A DNA stretch of 64,000 nt, from assembly GCA_963805985.1 (NCBI GenBank), contig CAWDWG010000009.1:620001-684000 (forward strand), in the 5' to 3' direction. Below the pieces are notes generated by a model that worked only from the letters and a program-made list of their open reading frames with translations, was not told where the DNA came from and did not search any database. Positions 53,849 through 62,829 of this stretch are shown in pieces. The position numbers and the translations under genes were made by a program. Within the stretch, counting starts at the first letter, position 1, and each line of letters begins with the position of its first letter. The stretch is from Bog-257 sp963805985 (GTDB taxonomy: Bacteria; Acidobacteriota; Terriglobia; Terriglobales; Acidobacteriaceae).

Positions 53849-54721
53849 CTATGCCGCCGACTGAGACACTTGCGAAGCGAAAAACTCCCGAATGCGCTCA
53901 GCGATGAAACCAGTGGAGTCCTCCAGGGCGAAGTGGCCCGTATCGATGAAGTGCAGCTCAGCATTGGGCAGATCCCGCTGGTAGGCCTTCGCTCCTTCGA
54001 CCGTGAAGAAAGGATCGTTCTTTCCCCACGTAATCAGCATTTTCGGTTGCGCCTTGCGGAAGTATTCATGCCAACGGTCGTACAGCGCGACGTTGGATTG
54101 ATAGTCGTACAGAAGATCGAGCTGAATGGCCGCATTACCCGGGCGATCGAGGAAGGACTGATCCAGCGTGTAGGAATCCGGGCTGATTCGTTCGGCGTCC
54201 TTAACACCGTGGGTGTACTGGAAGATGGTTGTCTCTTTCTTCAGCAGCTCGCGCACTGGTTTCTCGGTCTCGGAATCGCGATTCGCCCAGAAGGGCTTCA
54301 TCGCGTCAAAGCCAGCGCCAATGCCCTCCGCGTAAGCGTTACCGTTCTGTACAACGATGCTTTGAATGGCATCCGGATGCTGCGAGGAGATGCGGTAGCC
54401 AACCGGTGCGCCGTAATCCTGCACGTAGATGCTGAACTGCTTCAATCCAAGATTCTTGAAGAGTAGTTCTTCGACATGCGCTGCCAGATTGTCGAAGGTG
54501 TATTGGAATTCGTTTGCGCTGGGAGCGTCGCTGTATCCGAAGCCCACGTAGTCGGGAGCGATCACGTGAAGCTTGTCTTCCAGCTGAGGGACCAAATCGC
54601 GAAACATGTGCGACGAGCTTGGAAAGCCGTGCAGAAGCACGATGGTCGGCAACCCCTTCGATCCGGCTTCACGATAGAAGAGCTTTCGACCTCTTACCTG
54701 GGCGTAGTGGTAGGTTGGCAT
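53849..54721 (-). CDS. Alpha/beta hydrolase, haloalkane dehalogenase / epoxide hydrolase-like
   Basis: The 290-residue protein begins MPTYHYAQVRGRKLFYREAG and shows the HGFPSSSHMFRDL oxyanion region. The nucleophile is D102 in IYVQDYGAPVGYR, an Asp as in haloalkane dehalogenases and epoxide hydrolases. A helical cap follows, then WGKNDPFF and the catalytic His in DTGHFALED. The substrate is unknown. GGGAG precedes the ATG at 54721; the longer frame to 54835 is rejected. It is first gene of the operon with the EstC-like, SDR and MOSC-reductase genes, and it is divergent from the sigma-54 activator. Confidence 0.87.
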   Translation of the reverse strand: MPTYHYAQVRGRKLFYREAGSKGLPTIVLLHGFPSSSHMFRDLVPQLEDKLHVIAPDYVGFGYSDAPSANEFQYTFDNLAAHVEELLFKNLGLKQFSIYVQDYGAPVGYRISSQHPDAIQSIVVQNGNAYAEGIGAGFDAMKPFWANRDSETEKPVRELLKKETTIFQYTHGVKDAERISPDSYTLDQSFLDRPGNAAIQLDLLYDYQSNVALYDRWHEYFRKAQPKMLITWGKNDPFFTVEGAKAYQRDLPNAELHFIDTGHFALEDSTGFIAERIREFFASQVSQSAA

Positions 54722-55002
54722 AAAAATCTCCCGGCTGGGCTGACTCCGGTAACAACATTGCCCAACCACATCACACTGAGATTGCGCGACTGCGGCAAAA
54801 GTTTCTTCAATCGATCCGTCTGGGTGGGTCGCCACTCGGTTCTGCCTAGTACTCCGCGCGCCACACTTTCAGAAGCCTTTACGGATGTTGCTGCATCCCA
54901 TGAAAAAGACATCGGGTTTTGCCAAAATGTGCGACCCGCAACCTGGATTTTCGCGCCAGAAGCCAAGGCGAATAAAGCAAGCCAGCTACTTTAGAAAAAG
55001 GC

Positions 55003-57072
55003 ATGTTCATGGCGTCGGCCTCATCGGTATTTCCTCGAGTAGAAGAAGATCGCTATCTTGCACTGCTTCGCGCGGCTAACGAAATTGCTACGTGCAACGA
55101 CTGCGATACCGCTTCGAATTCCTTAGTCGACAAGTTACGGGAGGTTACGCCCTTCGACTACCTCCACGTGGTGACGTTTGACAAGGAGACCAACGCGGCC
55201 TGCTGGTCTCTGCTGGACGTCAACGGCAGCCGGCTCGACCCTTCCGCGCAAGACGGCTATTCGCTGGCGGAGTCGCCGTTCCCGTGGGTGCACCAGTCCC
55301 GGCAGCCGCTGGTGACGCTCGACTGGAGCCAATCGCCGCGCTTTAAGAGCCACGCACTCTTTCTTGCGAAATTCGGTATTTCTTCGACGTGCACGCTGCC
55401 GCTGATCCGCGGAAGCCGATGTTTGGGCGTGCTCTGCCTGGGCAGACGCTACCCGAATGCCTACGACGGCGAGGAGATTCAATTCCTCGGCCTGGTGGCA
55501 GAGCAGATCGGGCTCGCAATCGATGCGGCCGTCAATTTCTTCATCTCGCAACGTGTACAGGATCAGATGAAGCTCATCCTCGACTTGACCAACCAGGTCG
55601 TGTCCAATCTGGAGCTGAGCGACCTGCTCCACGCGGCTTCTGGCAGCGTGCGGCGCGTGATGGAATGCGATGCCGCCGCGGTCATGCTCGCCGATCCCGA
55701 GGGGAAACATCTGCGCGTGCACGCGCTGGATTACCCCGACAGTCGAGGCGTCTTCGGAGAGGGGTCAATCGTGCCGATTGAAGGCTCGATGCCGGGCGAC
55801 GCCTTCAAGAATCGCAAGCCGATGGTTATCAATCGCCTCGATCCGGCTGAGATGTCGCCAGAGATGTATGACAAAGCTATTCGCGAAGGGCTGCATTCGT
55901 TCTGCGATCTCCCCCTCATCAGCCGCGACCGTTTGCTCGGAGTTCTGGCTGTTGCCAAGCACGAGGAAAACGCATTTGACGATGGCGAAGTAGCCTTCCT
56001 CACCCAGGTTGCGAATCAGATTGCCATTGGCGTGGAGAACGCGCTCGCGTACAGCGAGATCGCAGAGCTGAAGGACCGGCTGGCGCAAGAGAAGCTGTAT
56101 CTCGAGGACGAGCTCCGCGGCGAGATGGACTTCGAAGGAATTGTTGGTCAGAGCTCCGCGCTTCGTCACGTCTTGAACCTGGTAGAGACGGTTGCCCCCA
56201 GCGACTCGACGGTGCTGATGCTGGGTGAGACCGGCACCGGCAAAGAGCTGATCGCCCGTGCGATTCATGATCGCAGCCGCCGCAAGGACCGGACCTTCGT
56301 GAAGATCAATTGCGCTGCGATACCAACTGGCCTGTTGGAGAGCGAGCTCTTTGGACACGAGCGCGGGGCTTTCACCGGCGCGATCGCGCAGAAGATCGGG
56401 CGGCTGGAATTGGCCGATCAGGGAACGCTCTTTCTCGATGAGGTTGGCGACATTCCGTTGGAGATTCAGCCCAAGCTGTTGCGAGCCCTGCAGGAGCGCG
56501 AGTTCGAACGTCTCGGCAGCACCCACACTAAGAAAGTCAACGTGCGCCTGGTTGCGGCGACCAATCGTGATCTCGACAAGATGATCGAGAACCGCGAATT
56601 TCGCAGCGACTTGTATTACCGGCTGAACGTCTTTCCCATTCGCATTCCGCCGCTGCGCGAGCGTCCGGAAGACATCCCATTGCTGGTTCGTTACTTTGCC
56701 CAGAAATATGGCCGGCGAATGGAAAAGCAGATCGAATCGATCCCTGCCGCGACGATGAAGGCGCTGGCCGGCTGGCACTGGCCGGGAAATATCCGCGAGC
56801 TGGAGAATTTCATCGAGCGTTCCGTGATCCTCACTCACGGCTCTGCGCTGCAGGTGCCAATCAGCGAACTGGGCGGCAATGGTAACGGCAATGGCGCGTC
56901 CGTAGTCGATGTGCGCCAATCCGGCTATCGAGAGGAAATCCTCCGCGTCCTCAGGGAGACCAGGGGGCGCGTCGCCGGGCCCGACGGGGCGGCTGCACGC
57001 CTGGGTCTGAAGCGCACCACGCTGATCTCCCGCATGAAGAAGCTGGGCATCGATACGCGCAAGGTCTCCTGA
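55003..57072 (+). CDS. Sigma-54-dependent activator with two GAF domains
   Basis: A 689-residue enhancer-binding protein. GAF domains lie at ~40-175 and ~200-345, a coiled linker (AELKDRLAQEKLYLEDELRG) at ~350-370, and the AAA+ core at ~380-610: Walker A GETGTGKELIARAIH (G408 on), the sigma-54 contact loop GAFTGA (~455), LFLDEVGDIP (Walker B) and LVAATNRDLD. A Fis-type helix-turn-helix ends the protein (AAARLGLKRTTLISRMKKLG). This FhlA/NorR-like layout responds to small ligands through GAF. Just downstream lie TCGACA palindromes and a -24/-12 promoter, so the adjacent efflux operon is the likely target; the divergent hydrolase operon may be another. Confidence 0.93.
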   Translation: MFMASASSVFPRVEEDRYLALLRAANEIATCNDCDTASNSLVDKLREVTPFDYLHVVTFDKETNAACWSLLDVNGSRLDPSAQDGYSLAESPFPWVHQSRQPLVTLDWSQSPRFKSHALFLAKFGISSTCTLPLIRGSRCLGVLCLGRRYPNAYDGEEIQFLGLVAEQIGLAIDAAVNFFISQRVQDQMKLILDLTNQVVSNLELSDLLHAASGSVRRVMECDAAAVMLADPEGKHLRVHALDYPDSRGVFGEGSIVPIEGSMPGDAFKNRKPMVINRLDPAEMSPEMYDKAIREGLHSFCDLPLISRDRLLGVLAVAKHEENAFDDGEVAFLTQVANQIAIGVENALAYSEIAELKDRLAQEKLYLEDELRGEMDFEGIVGQSSALRHVLNLVETVAPSDSTVLMLGETGTGKELIARAIHDRSRRKDRTFVKINCAAIPTGLLESELFGHERGAFTGAIAQKIGRLELADQGTLFLDEVGDIPLEIQPKLLRALQEREFERLGSTHTKKVNVRLVAATNRDLDKMIENREFRSDLYYRLNVFPIRIPPLRERPEDIPLLVRYFAQKYGRRMEKQIESIPAATMKALAGWHWPGNIRELENFIERSVILTHGSALQVPISELGGNGNGNGASVVDVRQSGYREEILRVLRETRGRVAGPDGAAARLGLKRTTLISRMKKLGIDTRKVS

Positions 57073-57155
57073 TTCATGCCATCCGCAAGCAATAAGACCC
57101 CCGGATTCATTTCATCCGCAATAAAGTTCATTTCATCTGCAATAAGTAATGTCGT

Positions 57156-57310
57156 GTCGGGTGGAGCACGCCTTCAGGCGTGCATAACAGTCAACGGAAT
57201 AGCCTTGGCTTTAGCCGCTGAGGTAAGGGCTACAGGTTTACCTCAGCGGCTGAAGCCGATTTCGCGACTGCAGGCTTTCGGTGGACGCCTGAAGACGTCC
57301 TCCACCCGGC
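57156..57310. repeat. Large nested palindrome
   Basis: Outer arms GGGTGGAGCACGCCTTCAGG and CGCCTGAAGACGTCCTCCAC, plus an inner stem in which TAGCCGCTGAGGTAA pairs with TTACCTCAGCGGCTG around an 11-base loop. The whole can fold as a long hairpin of about 150 bases. Confidence 0.7.
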
Positions 57311-57326
57311 TCACGGAAAATTTATC

Positions 57327-57386
57327 TGTCGATGAATGTTGCTACCCATCGACACTTGTCGACATTCGCCTCGACACTTCTCGACA
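57327..57386. promoter_or_regulatory. Candidate upstream activating sites for the sigma-54 activator
   Basis: TGTCGATG (57327-57334) and CATCGACA (57347-57354) form an 8-bp inverted repeat. TGTCGACA (57357-57364) is a perfect palindrome, and two more TCGACA half-sites follow near 57371 and 57381. The cluster is about 70-130 bp upstream of the -24 element, the normal place for enhancer sites. Confidence 0.55.
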
Positions 57387-57456
57387 TCTTCTTCTCGGCT
57401 GATTTTCCTCCTTCATTAGCTTCAACTACTTAACGCCCTCTCACACTCGCTCCGCT

Positions 57457-57472
57457 TGGCATGAGCCGTGCT
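57457..57472 (+). promoter_or_regulatory. Sigma-54 (-24/-12) promoter
   Basis: TGGCATG-AGCC-GTGCT matches the consensus TGGCACG-N4-TTGCW with two differences and has the invariant GG-N10-GC spacing. The transcript would begin near 57483, 12 bases before the STAS-like gene. Confidence 0.6.
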
Positions 57473-57494
57473 CCTATCTACGGCGTGAGCCGCA

Positions 57495-57782
57495 ATGTTC
57501 AAGATCTCAATCGTTGAAAGCCCCGCTCAGCGAAAGCTGATTCTGGAAGGCAAGCTGATTTCTCCATGGACTGCCGAAGTCGAGGGCGCGTGGAGAAACG
57601 CGGCTGCCGACCTTGGCGGGCGAAAGCTGATCGTGGACCTGACCAACGTAACCGTTATTAGTGCGGATGGCGAAGAAACTCTTTCTCAATTGATGCACGC
57701 GGGCGCGAAGTTTTGCTGTGCCGGCGTGCTTACCAGACATGTGCTAAGGCGCTTAGCGCGCGGCGGGCGCTGCCAGCCGTAA
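57495..57782 (+). CDS. STAS-like small protein
   Basis: The 95-residue protein begins MFKISIVESPAQRKLILEGK and continues PWTAEVEGAWRNAAADLGGR, KLIVDLTNVTVISADGEETLSQLMHAGAKF. This is the strand-helix-strand layout of STAS / anti-anti-sigma-like domains. The DLTNVTVIS stretch aligns with the region that carries the phosphorylatable Ser in SpoIIAA, here with S or D nearby, so partner switching is possible but not shown. It is the first gene after the sigma-54 promoter, 61 bp before a sigma-factor-like gene. Confidence 0.65.
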   Translation: MFKISIVESPAQRKLILEGKLISPWTAEVEGAWRNAAADLGGRKLIVDLTNVTVISADGEETLSQLMHAGAKFCCAGVLTRHVLRRLARGGRCQP

Positions 57783-57843
57783 TCGCAACATCGACAGCGG
57801 TCGCTGATTCAAACGCTATTTCAGGTGAAAGGCGGAGGTGAAG

Positions 57844-58440
57844 ATGCTCGGTGCACGAAACGCAACCCAGGACAATCAACCGGCGAACGCAGCGGTCGCC
57901 GATTTTTGCCGGATCTTCGGCAAGGACATGGATCGCCTGCACCTGCTGTCCCTGCTGCTGACGGCAGATTCGCAGTTAGCCGAGGAGTGCTTCGTCCGTG
58001 GCCTGGAAGATGCCCTCAAGAGTAACCGCGTGTTCAAAGAGTGGGCGCACGCGTGGGCGCGGCGAATGATCATTCAGAGCGCGATTCAGATGGTCCAGCC
58101 TACGAATGCAGAAGAGGCAGGTGCTAGTGCCGATCAAATCCGAAAGGATGGTGCGGCAACTCCAGCGGCAGTCGCGGCGATCACCGCGTTGCCGGCATTT
58201 GAGCGTTTCGTATTTGTCCTCTCGGTGCTCGAACGCTACTCCGATCAGGACTGCTCGCTGCTCTTGGGCAGCACTCGCGCCCAGGTGATCGCAGCTCGCT
58301 CTCGTGCGCTGCAACACATTGCTCAATCGGGGGACTTGCAGCGGCAGCTCGGCCTCGCTTCGGATGAGCCAGCGCGGAAACCAAAGCGGCGCTCAGAAAT
58401 TCGGTACAAACCGCTTTTGCAACTGGCGGCTTCCGTCTAA
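57844..58440 (+). CDS. ECF sigma-factor-like protein (degenerate region 2, region 4 present)
   Basis: The ATG at 57844 has GGAGG five bases upstream. The first ~90 residues (ADFCRIFGKDMDRLHLLSLL, SQLAEECFVRGLEDALKSN) resemble sigma region 2 but lack a convincing -10-binding segment. Residues ~120-170 (LPAFERFVFVLSVLERYSDQ, CSLLLGSTRAQVIAARSRAL) match region 4, a helix-turn-helix that contacts the -35 element. It may be a divergent ECF factor or a sigma-like regulator. It stands between the STAS-like gene and the efflux adaptor in one likely transcript. Confidence 0.6.
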   Translation: MLGARNATQDNQPANAAVADFCRIFGKDMDRLHLLSLLLTADSQLAEECFVRGLEDALKSNRVFKEWAHAWARRMIIQSAIQMVQPTNAEEAGASADQIRKDGAATPAAVAAITALPAFERFVFVLSVLERYSDQDCSLLLGSTRAQVIAARSRALQHIAQSGDLQRQLGLASDEPARKPKRRSEIRYKPLLQLAASV

Positions 58441-58469
58441 GGCGCGTTTTCAGAATGAGGATGGCAATC

Positions 58470-59660
58470 ATGACTAAGGGCACGTTTGTTTTTGGCGTAC
58501 TTCTAGGGGCTCTGGCAGCTGCACTGCTGTTGCTGACTAACGTAGGTTGCAACCGCAGCGCTCAAGCGGCGCCTCCCGCGATGCCGCCTCCGCTGGTAAC
58601 CGTGGCGAAGGCGACGGCGCAGGATGTGCCGAAGTATCTCGACGAGATCGGACACAACACGGCGTTTGAATCAGTCACGGTAACGCCGCAGGTTGGTGGA
58701 AGGATTACCGAGCGTCATTTTGCGGACGGCGAGAACCTGACCAAGGGCCAGCTGTTGTTTGTCATCGATCCGCGCCCGTTCCAGGCGCAGGTTGATGCGG
58801 CGCAGGCGACGCTGGAACAGACCAAGGCCGCGCTCGATCTTGCCAAGATTCAGTTTGCCCGCGATGAGCAGGTGATCGGATCGCGCGCCATCTCGAAGCA
58901 AGACTACGACACCAAGAAGAACACGGTCGACGTCGATCAGGCGCAGGTTGATGCGGCACAGGCGTCGTTGGAGACGGCGAAGCTTAATCTCGAATACTGC
59001 TTTATTCACTCCCCGATCGACGGCCGGGCGGGCGCGCGTCTGGTTGACGTGGGCAACGTGGTGCAGGCGAACTCAACTTCGCTGCTGTCGATCCAGCGCC
59101 TCGATCCCATCTACGCAAACTTCACCGTGACCGAAGTCGATCTGCCGGATGTTCAGAAGGACATGAAGGGCGGCGCACTGAAAGCAGCGGTGCGGCTGCC
59201 CACGGATGCTGAAACCGCTCCGCGATCCGGCAAGGTCGAGTTTCTCGACAATGCGGTGCAGAACGGCAGCGGCACCGTCAACTTGCGCGCCACGCTGAGC
59301 AATCCGGATCATCATTTCTGGCCGGGCCAGTTCGTGGACGTGAAGCTGGTCCTCGCAACTGAGAAATCGGCGGTATTGATTCCGAATCAGGCTGCGCAGA
59401 TCAGCCAGCGCGGGCCTTTTGTTTACGTCGTGAAAGACGACGGCACCGCCGAATTGCGTCCAGTGCAACTGGGCCAGCGGCAGGGCGATGACGTGGTCGT
59501 TACCAAAGGCGTCGCAGCCAACGAGAGCGTGGTCGTTACCGGGCAGATGTTGGTGCGGCCGGGCGGCAAAGTGCGGGTCGGCAATGAACCCGCATCTGCC
59601 GGCGCGCCGTCCTCCAACACCAACAGCAAGACGAACCAGGCTCCAGGAGCGCAGTCGTGA
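58470..59660 (+). CDS. RND periplasmic adaptor (second efflux operon)
   Basis: The N-terminus has a signal with a lipobox-like LLLTNVGC, so it is probably an acylated adaptor as in MexA/AcrA. Lipoyl halves are VGGRITERHFADGENLTKGQ and CFIHSPIDGRAGARLVDVGN, with an alpha-hairpin between them; the beta-barrel has DPIYANFTVTEVDLPDVQ. It couples the permease to the outer-membrane factor. MTKGTF at 58470 is preferred; ATG at 58455 is in frame. The stop overlaps the GTG start of the permease (GTGA). Confidence 0.92.
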   Translation: MTKGTFVFGVLLGALAAALLLLTNVGCNRSAQAAPPAMPPPLVTVAKATAQDVPKYLDEIGHNTAFESVTVTPQVGGRITERHFADGENLTKGQLLFVIDPRPFQAQVDAAQATLEQTKAALDLAKIQFARDEQVIGSRAISKQDYDTKKNTVDVDQAQVDAAQASLETAKLNLEYCFIHSPIDGRAGARLVDVGNVVQANSTSLLSIQRLDPIYANFTVTEVDLPDVQKDMKGGALKAAVRLPTDAETAPRSGKVEFLDNAVQNGSGTVNLRATLSNPDHHFWPGQFVDVKLVLATEKSAVLIPNQAAQISQRGPFVYVVKDDGTAELRPVQLGQRQGDDVVVTKGVAANESVVVTGQMLVRPGGKVRVGNEPASAGAPSSNTNSKTNQAPGAQS

Positions 59661-62600
59661 ATCTCTCCGAACTTTTCATTCGCCGTCCTGTGATGACGGT
59701 CGCGCTCAGCGTTTCCGTCATCCTGTTCGGGCTGCTTGCTTACTTTCAGCTGCCGGTCAGCGATCTGCCGGCGGTCGATTATCCCGTGATCCAGGTGCAG
59801 GTGAATTATCCCGGCGCCACTCCGGAGACCATGGCCAACAACGTGGCCACGCCGCTGGAGCGCCAGTTCATGCAGATTCCCGGGCTTGAGCTGGTGACCT
59901 CGAACAACACGCAGGGCCACACGAATTTCGTGCTGCAATTCGATCTCTCCAAGAGCCTGGACGGCGCCGCGACCGATGTGCAAGCGGCGATCACGCGCGC
60001 GTCGGGCCAGCTGCCGGTCGATCTGCCGAGTCCGCCGACCTTCACCAAGACCAACCCTAACGATCAGCCGATCATGTACCTGGTGCTGGTCAGCGATACG
60101 GTGACCGAAGGTCAGCTCTACGACTACGCGAACACGCAGGTCGGCGAGCGCCTCAGCATTCTGCCCGGTGTCAGCCAGGTTGCGGTGTATGGCACGCAGT
60201 CGGCGGTGCGCGTCAAGGCCGACCCTTCGGCAATGGCGATTCGCAACATCACGCTGGAAGACCTGACCAACGCCATCAAGAACGGCACCAGCTATACCGG
60301 CGCCGGCCAGTTTGATGGTCCGCATCGCACTTTCCTGCTGCAGCCGCAAGGCCAGCTCACGAGCGCTAGCGAATATGACGACCTGATCGTCGGCCAGACC
60401 AATGGCGCGCCGGTTTATCTGAAGGACGTTGCCAGCGCCAAGCAAGGGGTGCAGGACGAGCGCATCGACATGCGTTTCTGGGCGCGCGGTTATCCCAAGC
60501 CGGGCGCGACCGTTGTGGTAGCCGTGTTCCGCGCGGCTGGCGTGAACGCGGTTGCGGTGTCGAAATCGGTTCGTGATGTGTTGCCCAGCATTCAAACGCA
60601 ATTGCCCAGCTCGGTTCTGCTGGTCTCAGCGTACGACCGCTCGCAGACGATCGTCGGCGGCATCAAGGACGTTCAGACCACGCTGTACATCGCGTTCGTT
60701 CTCGTTGTCATTGTGATCTTCATCTTCCTCGGCCGCGCGACGGACACGCTGATTCCCGCGGTCGCGCTGCCTCTGTCGCTGCTGCTCACCTTCATCGCGA
60801 TGAAGCTGTTGGGCTACAGCCTCGACAACCTGTCGCTCATGGCGCTGACGCTGGCCATCGGCTTCCTGGTCGATGACGCGATCGTGTTCCTGGAAAACAC
60901 GGTGCGCCTGATGGAAGACGGCATGCCGGCGTTCGAAGCATCGCTGGAGTCGGCCAAAGAAATCAGCTTCACGATTATGGCGATGACGCTTTCGCTCGCC
61001 GCCGTCTTCCTGCCTCTGGTGATGATGAGCGGGTTGATGGGGCGCATCTTCCGCGAATTCTCCATCACCATCGTCATCTCGATTATCGCCAGCGGCGTGG
61101 TTTCGCTGACGCTTACTCCGCTGATGACCTCGCGTCTTCTGGCCCGCCGCGGCAAAGGCGCCAAGAAGACCTGGATGGAGCGCGCCTTTGGAGCCGTCGA
61201 GCAGCGCGTGCTCAACGTCTACGGGCGGTCGTTGTGGTTCTTTCTGCGCAATCGCTGGATCTCGGCGGTCACGTGGGTGGTGTGTCTGGCTGGAACGGCT
61301 TTCTTCTTTTACATCGTCCCGAAAGCTTTCCTGCCGGTCGGAGATAGTTCGTTCATCCGCGGCGTGATGGTGGCGCAGGAAGGATCGTCTCCGACGCAGA
61401 TGCACGCCTACCAGACCGAGGCGGAGAAGGTCATACAGTCGAATCCCGCCGTGCGCAGCACGTTCACCATGAGCGGAAATGCGACTTATCTCGGCGCGAA
61501 TCAAATCATGCTGATCGTGTTTCTGAAGCCGCCGTCGCAGCGGCCTCCGATCAACGTGGTCGCCGGGCAGCTCATGGGCGGCATCATGGGCACGATTCCA
61601 GGCGCGCTGGCGTTCTTGCAGCCAAATCCGTCGCTGGAGATCTCGACCGGCGCGACTGCAAACACGCAGGGGCAATTCGCTTACGCGATGTCCGGCATTG
61701 ACGCCAACGAGGTCTACGACGTTGCCAACAAGATGATGGCCAAGATGCAGCAGTATCCGGGTTTCCTGTTCGTGAACTCGGATCTCTACAATCACACGCC
61801 CAGCTTGCAGGTCGACATCCGCCGCGATCAGGCGAAGTTGTACGGCGTGTCGGAGACGCGCATTCTCACCCTGCTGCACGACGCTTACTCGCAGAACTAC
61901 AGCTACCTGATCAAGAAGCCCACCGACCAGTATCAGGTGATCCTCGAAGTCGCCGACGACCGGCGCTCGGCTCCTGAGGACCTGAGCAAGCTCTACATCA
62001 AGAGCGACGACGGTCAGCGCATGATTCCGCTCAGCGCGGTCACCAGCTGGCATCCGGTGATTGGCCCGCAGGCGGTCAATCACATCAACCAATTCACCAG
62101 CGTAACCATGTTTTTCAACCTGAAGCCGGGGTACTCGATTGGCCCGGCGACGCAGTTCGTCGAGCAGACCGCGAAAGAAACTCTGCCGCCGGGAGTGCAA
62201 GGCCAACTGCAGGGCGAAGCGCTGACGTTCCGCAACACCGTCTCCGATCTCGCAGTGCTGATGCTGGTCGCAGTGTTCGTCATGTACGTGATCCTCGCGA
62301 TCCTTTATGAGAGCTATCTGCACCCGCTCACGGTGCTGTCTTCGCTGCCGGTGGCGCTGCTCGGCGGACTGCTGACGCTGTGGTTATTCAACGCGGAAGC
62401 CTCGTTGTACGCGTACATCGGAATGTTCATGCTGATGGGCATCGTGAAGAAGAACGGCATCATGATCGTCGACTTCGCCGATCAGCGAGTGCGACAGGGG
62501 ATTCCTGACGATCAAGCGATTCACGACGCCAGCCTGGAGCGGTTCCGTCCGATCATGATGACCACCGCCGCGGCGTTGCTGGGTGCGCTGCCCATCGCCT

Positions 62601-62827
62601 TGGGATATGGCGCCGATGGATCGTCGCGCCGGCCGCTCGGACTGGTCGTTGTCGGCGGTCTCATCGTTTCGCAATTCATAACCTTGTTCATCACGCCGGC
62701 CATTTACCTCTACCTCGAAGAATTTCAGGAGAAGGTGCTGGACCGGTACTCGTTCTTCCGCTCAACGCGCAAGCCGGTGCTGGTTCACGAACCGGAGCTG
62801 GCGCTGCAGGAAGGACACGGGGATTGA
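59657..62827 (+). CDS. RND multidrug efflux permease (second operon)
   Basis: A complete 1056-residue HAE1-type pump beginning MNLSELFIRRPVMTVALSVS. The proton-relay pair is in AIGFLVDDAIVFLENTVRLM, followed by KAFLPVGDSSFIRGVM and RFRPIMMTTAAALLGALPIALG. The sequence AGATPETMANNVATPLERQF-type porter-domain start (YPGATPETMANN) is standard. The start is GTG, overlapping the adaptor stop. It has only one permease per operon, unlike the leftward operon, so a homotrimer is expected. Substrate unknown. Confidence 0.94.
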   Translation: MNLSELFIRRPVMTVALSVSVILFGLLAYFQLPVSDLPAVDYPVIQVQVNYPGATPETMANNVATPLERQFMQIPGLELVTSNNTQGHTNFVLQFDLSKSLDGAATDVQAAITRASGQLPVDLPSPPTFTKTNPNDQPIMYLVLVSDTVTEGQLYDYANTQVGERLSILPGVSQVAVYGTQSAVRVKADPSAMAIRNITLEDLTNAIKNGTSYTGAGQFDGPHRTFLLQPQGQLTSASEYDDLIVGQTNGAPVYLKDVASAKQGVQDERIDMRFWARGYPKPGATVVVAVFRAAGVNAVAVSKSVRDVLPSIQTQLPSSVLLVSAYDRSQTIVGGIKDVQTTLYIAFVLVVIVIFIFLGRATDTLIPAVALPLSLLLTFIAMKLLGYSLDNLSLMALTLAIGFLVDDAIVFLENTVRLMEDGMPAFEASLESAKEISFTIMAMTLSLAAVFLPLVMMSGLMGRIFREFSITIVISIIASGVVSLTLTPLMTSRLLARRGKGAKKTWMERAFGAVEQRVLNVYGRSLWFFLRNRWISAVTWVVCLAGTAFFFYIVPKAFLPVGDSSFIRGVMVAQEGSSPTQMHAYQTEAEKVIQSNPAVRSTFTMSGNATYLGANQIMLIVFLKPPSQRPPINVVAGQLMGGIMGTIPGALAFLQPNPSLEISTGATANTQGQFAYAMSGIDANEVYDVANKMMAKMQQYPGFLFVNSDLYNHTPSLQVDIRRDQAKLYGVSETRILTLLHDAYSQNYSYLIKKPTDQYQVILEVADDRRSAPEDLSKLYIKSDDGQRMIPLSAVTSWHPVIGPQAVNHINQFTSVTMFFNLKPGYSIGPATQFVEQTAKETLPPGVQGQLQGEALTFRNTVSDLAVLMLVAVFVMYVILAILYESYLHPLTVLSSLPVALLGGLLTLWLFNAEASLYAYIGMFMLMGIVKKNGIMIVDFADQRVRQGIPDDQAIHDASLERFRPIMMTTAAALLGALPIALGYGADGSSRRPLGLVVVGGLIVSQFITLFITPAIYLYLEEFQEKVLDRYSFFRSTRKPVLVHEPELALQEGHGD

Positions 62828-62829
62828 TC

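Larger units (their letters stand above)
57073..57494. promoter_or_regulatory. Regulatory intergenic region of the second efflux operon
   Basis: In order this 422-bp gap holds three TTCAT-NNN-ATCYGCAA repeats (57074-57146), a large palindrome (57156-57310), a cluster of TCGACA half-sites (57327-57386) and a GG-N10-GC sigma-54-type promoter (57457-57472). No gene is supported inside it. Confidence 0.6.
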
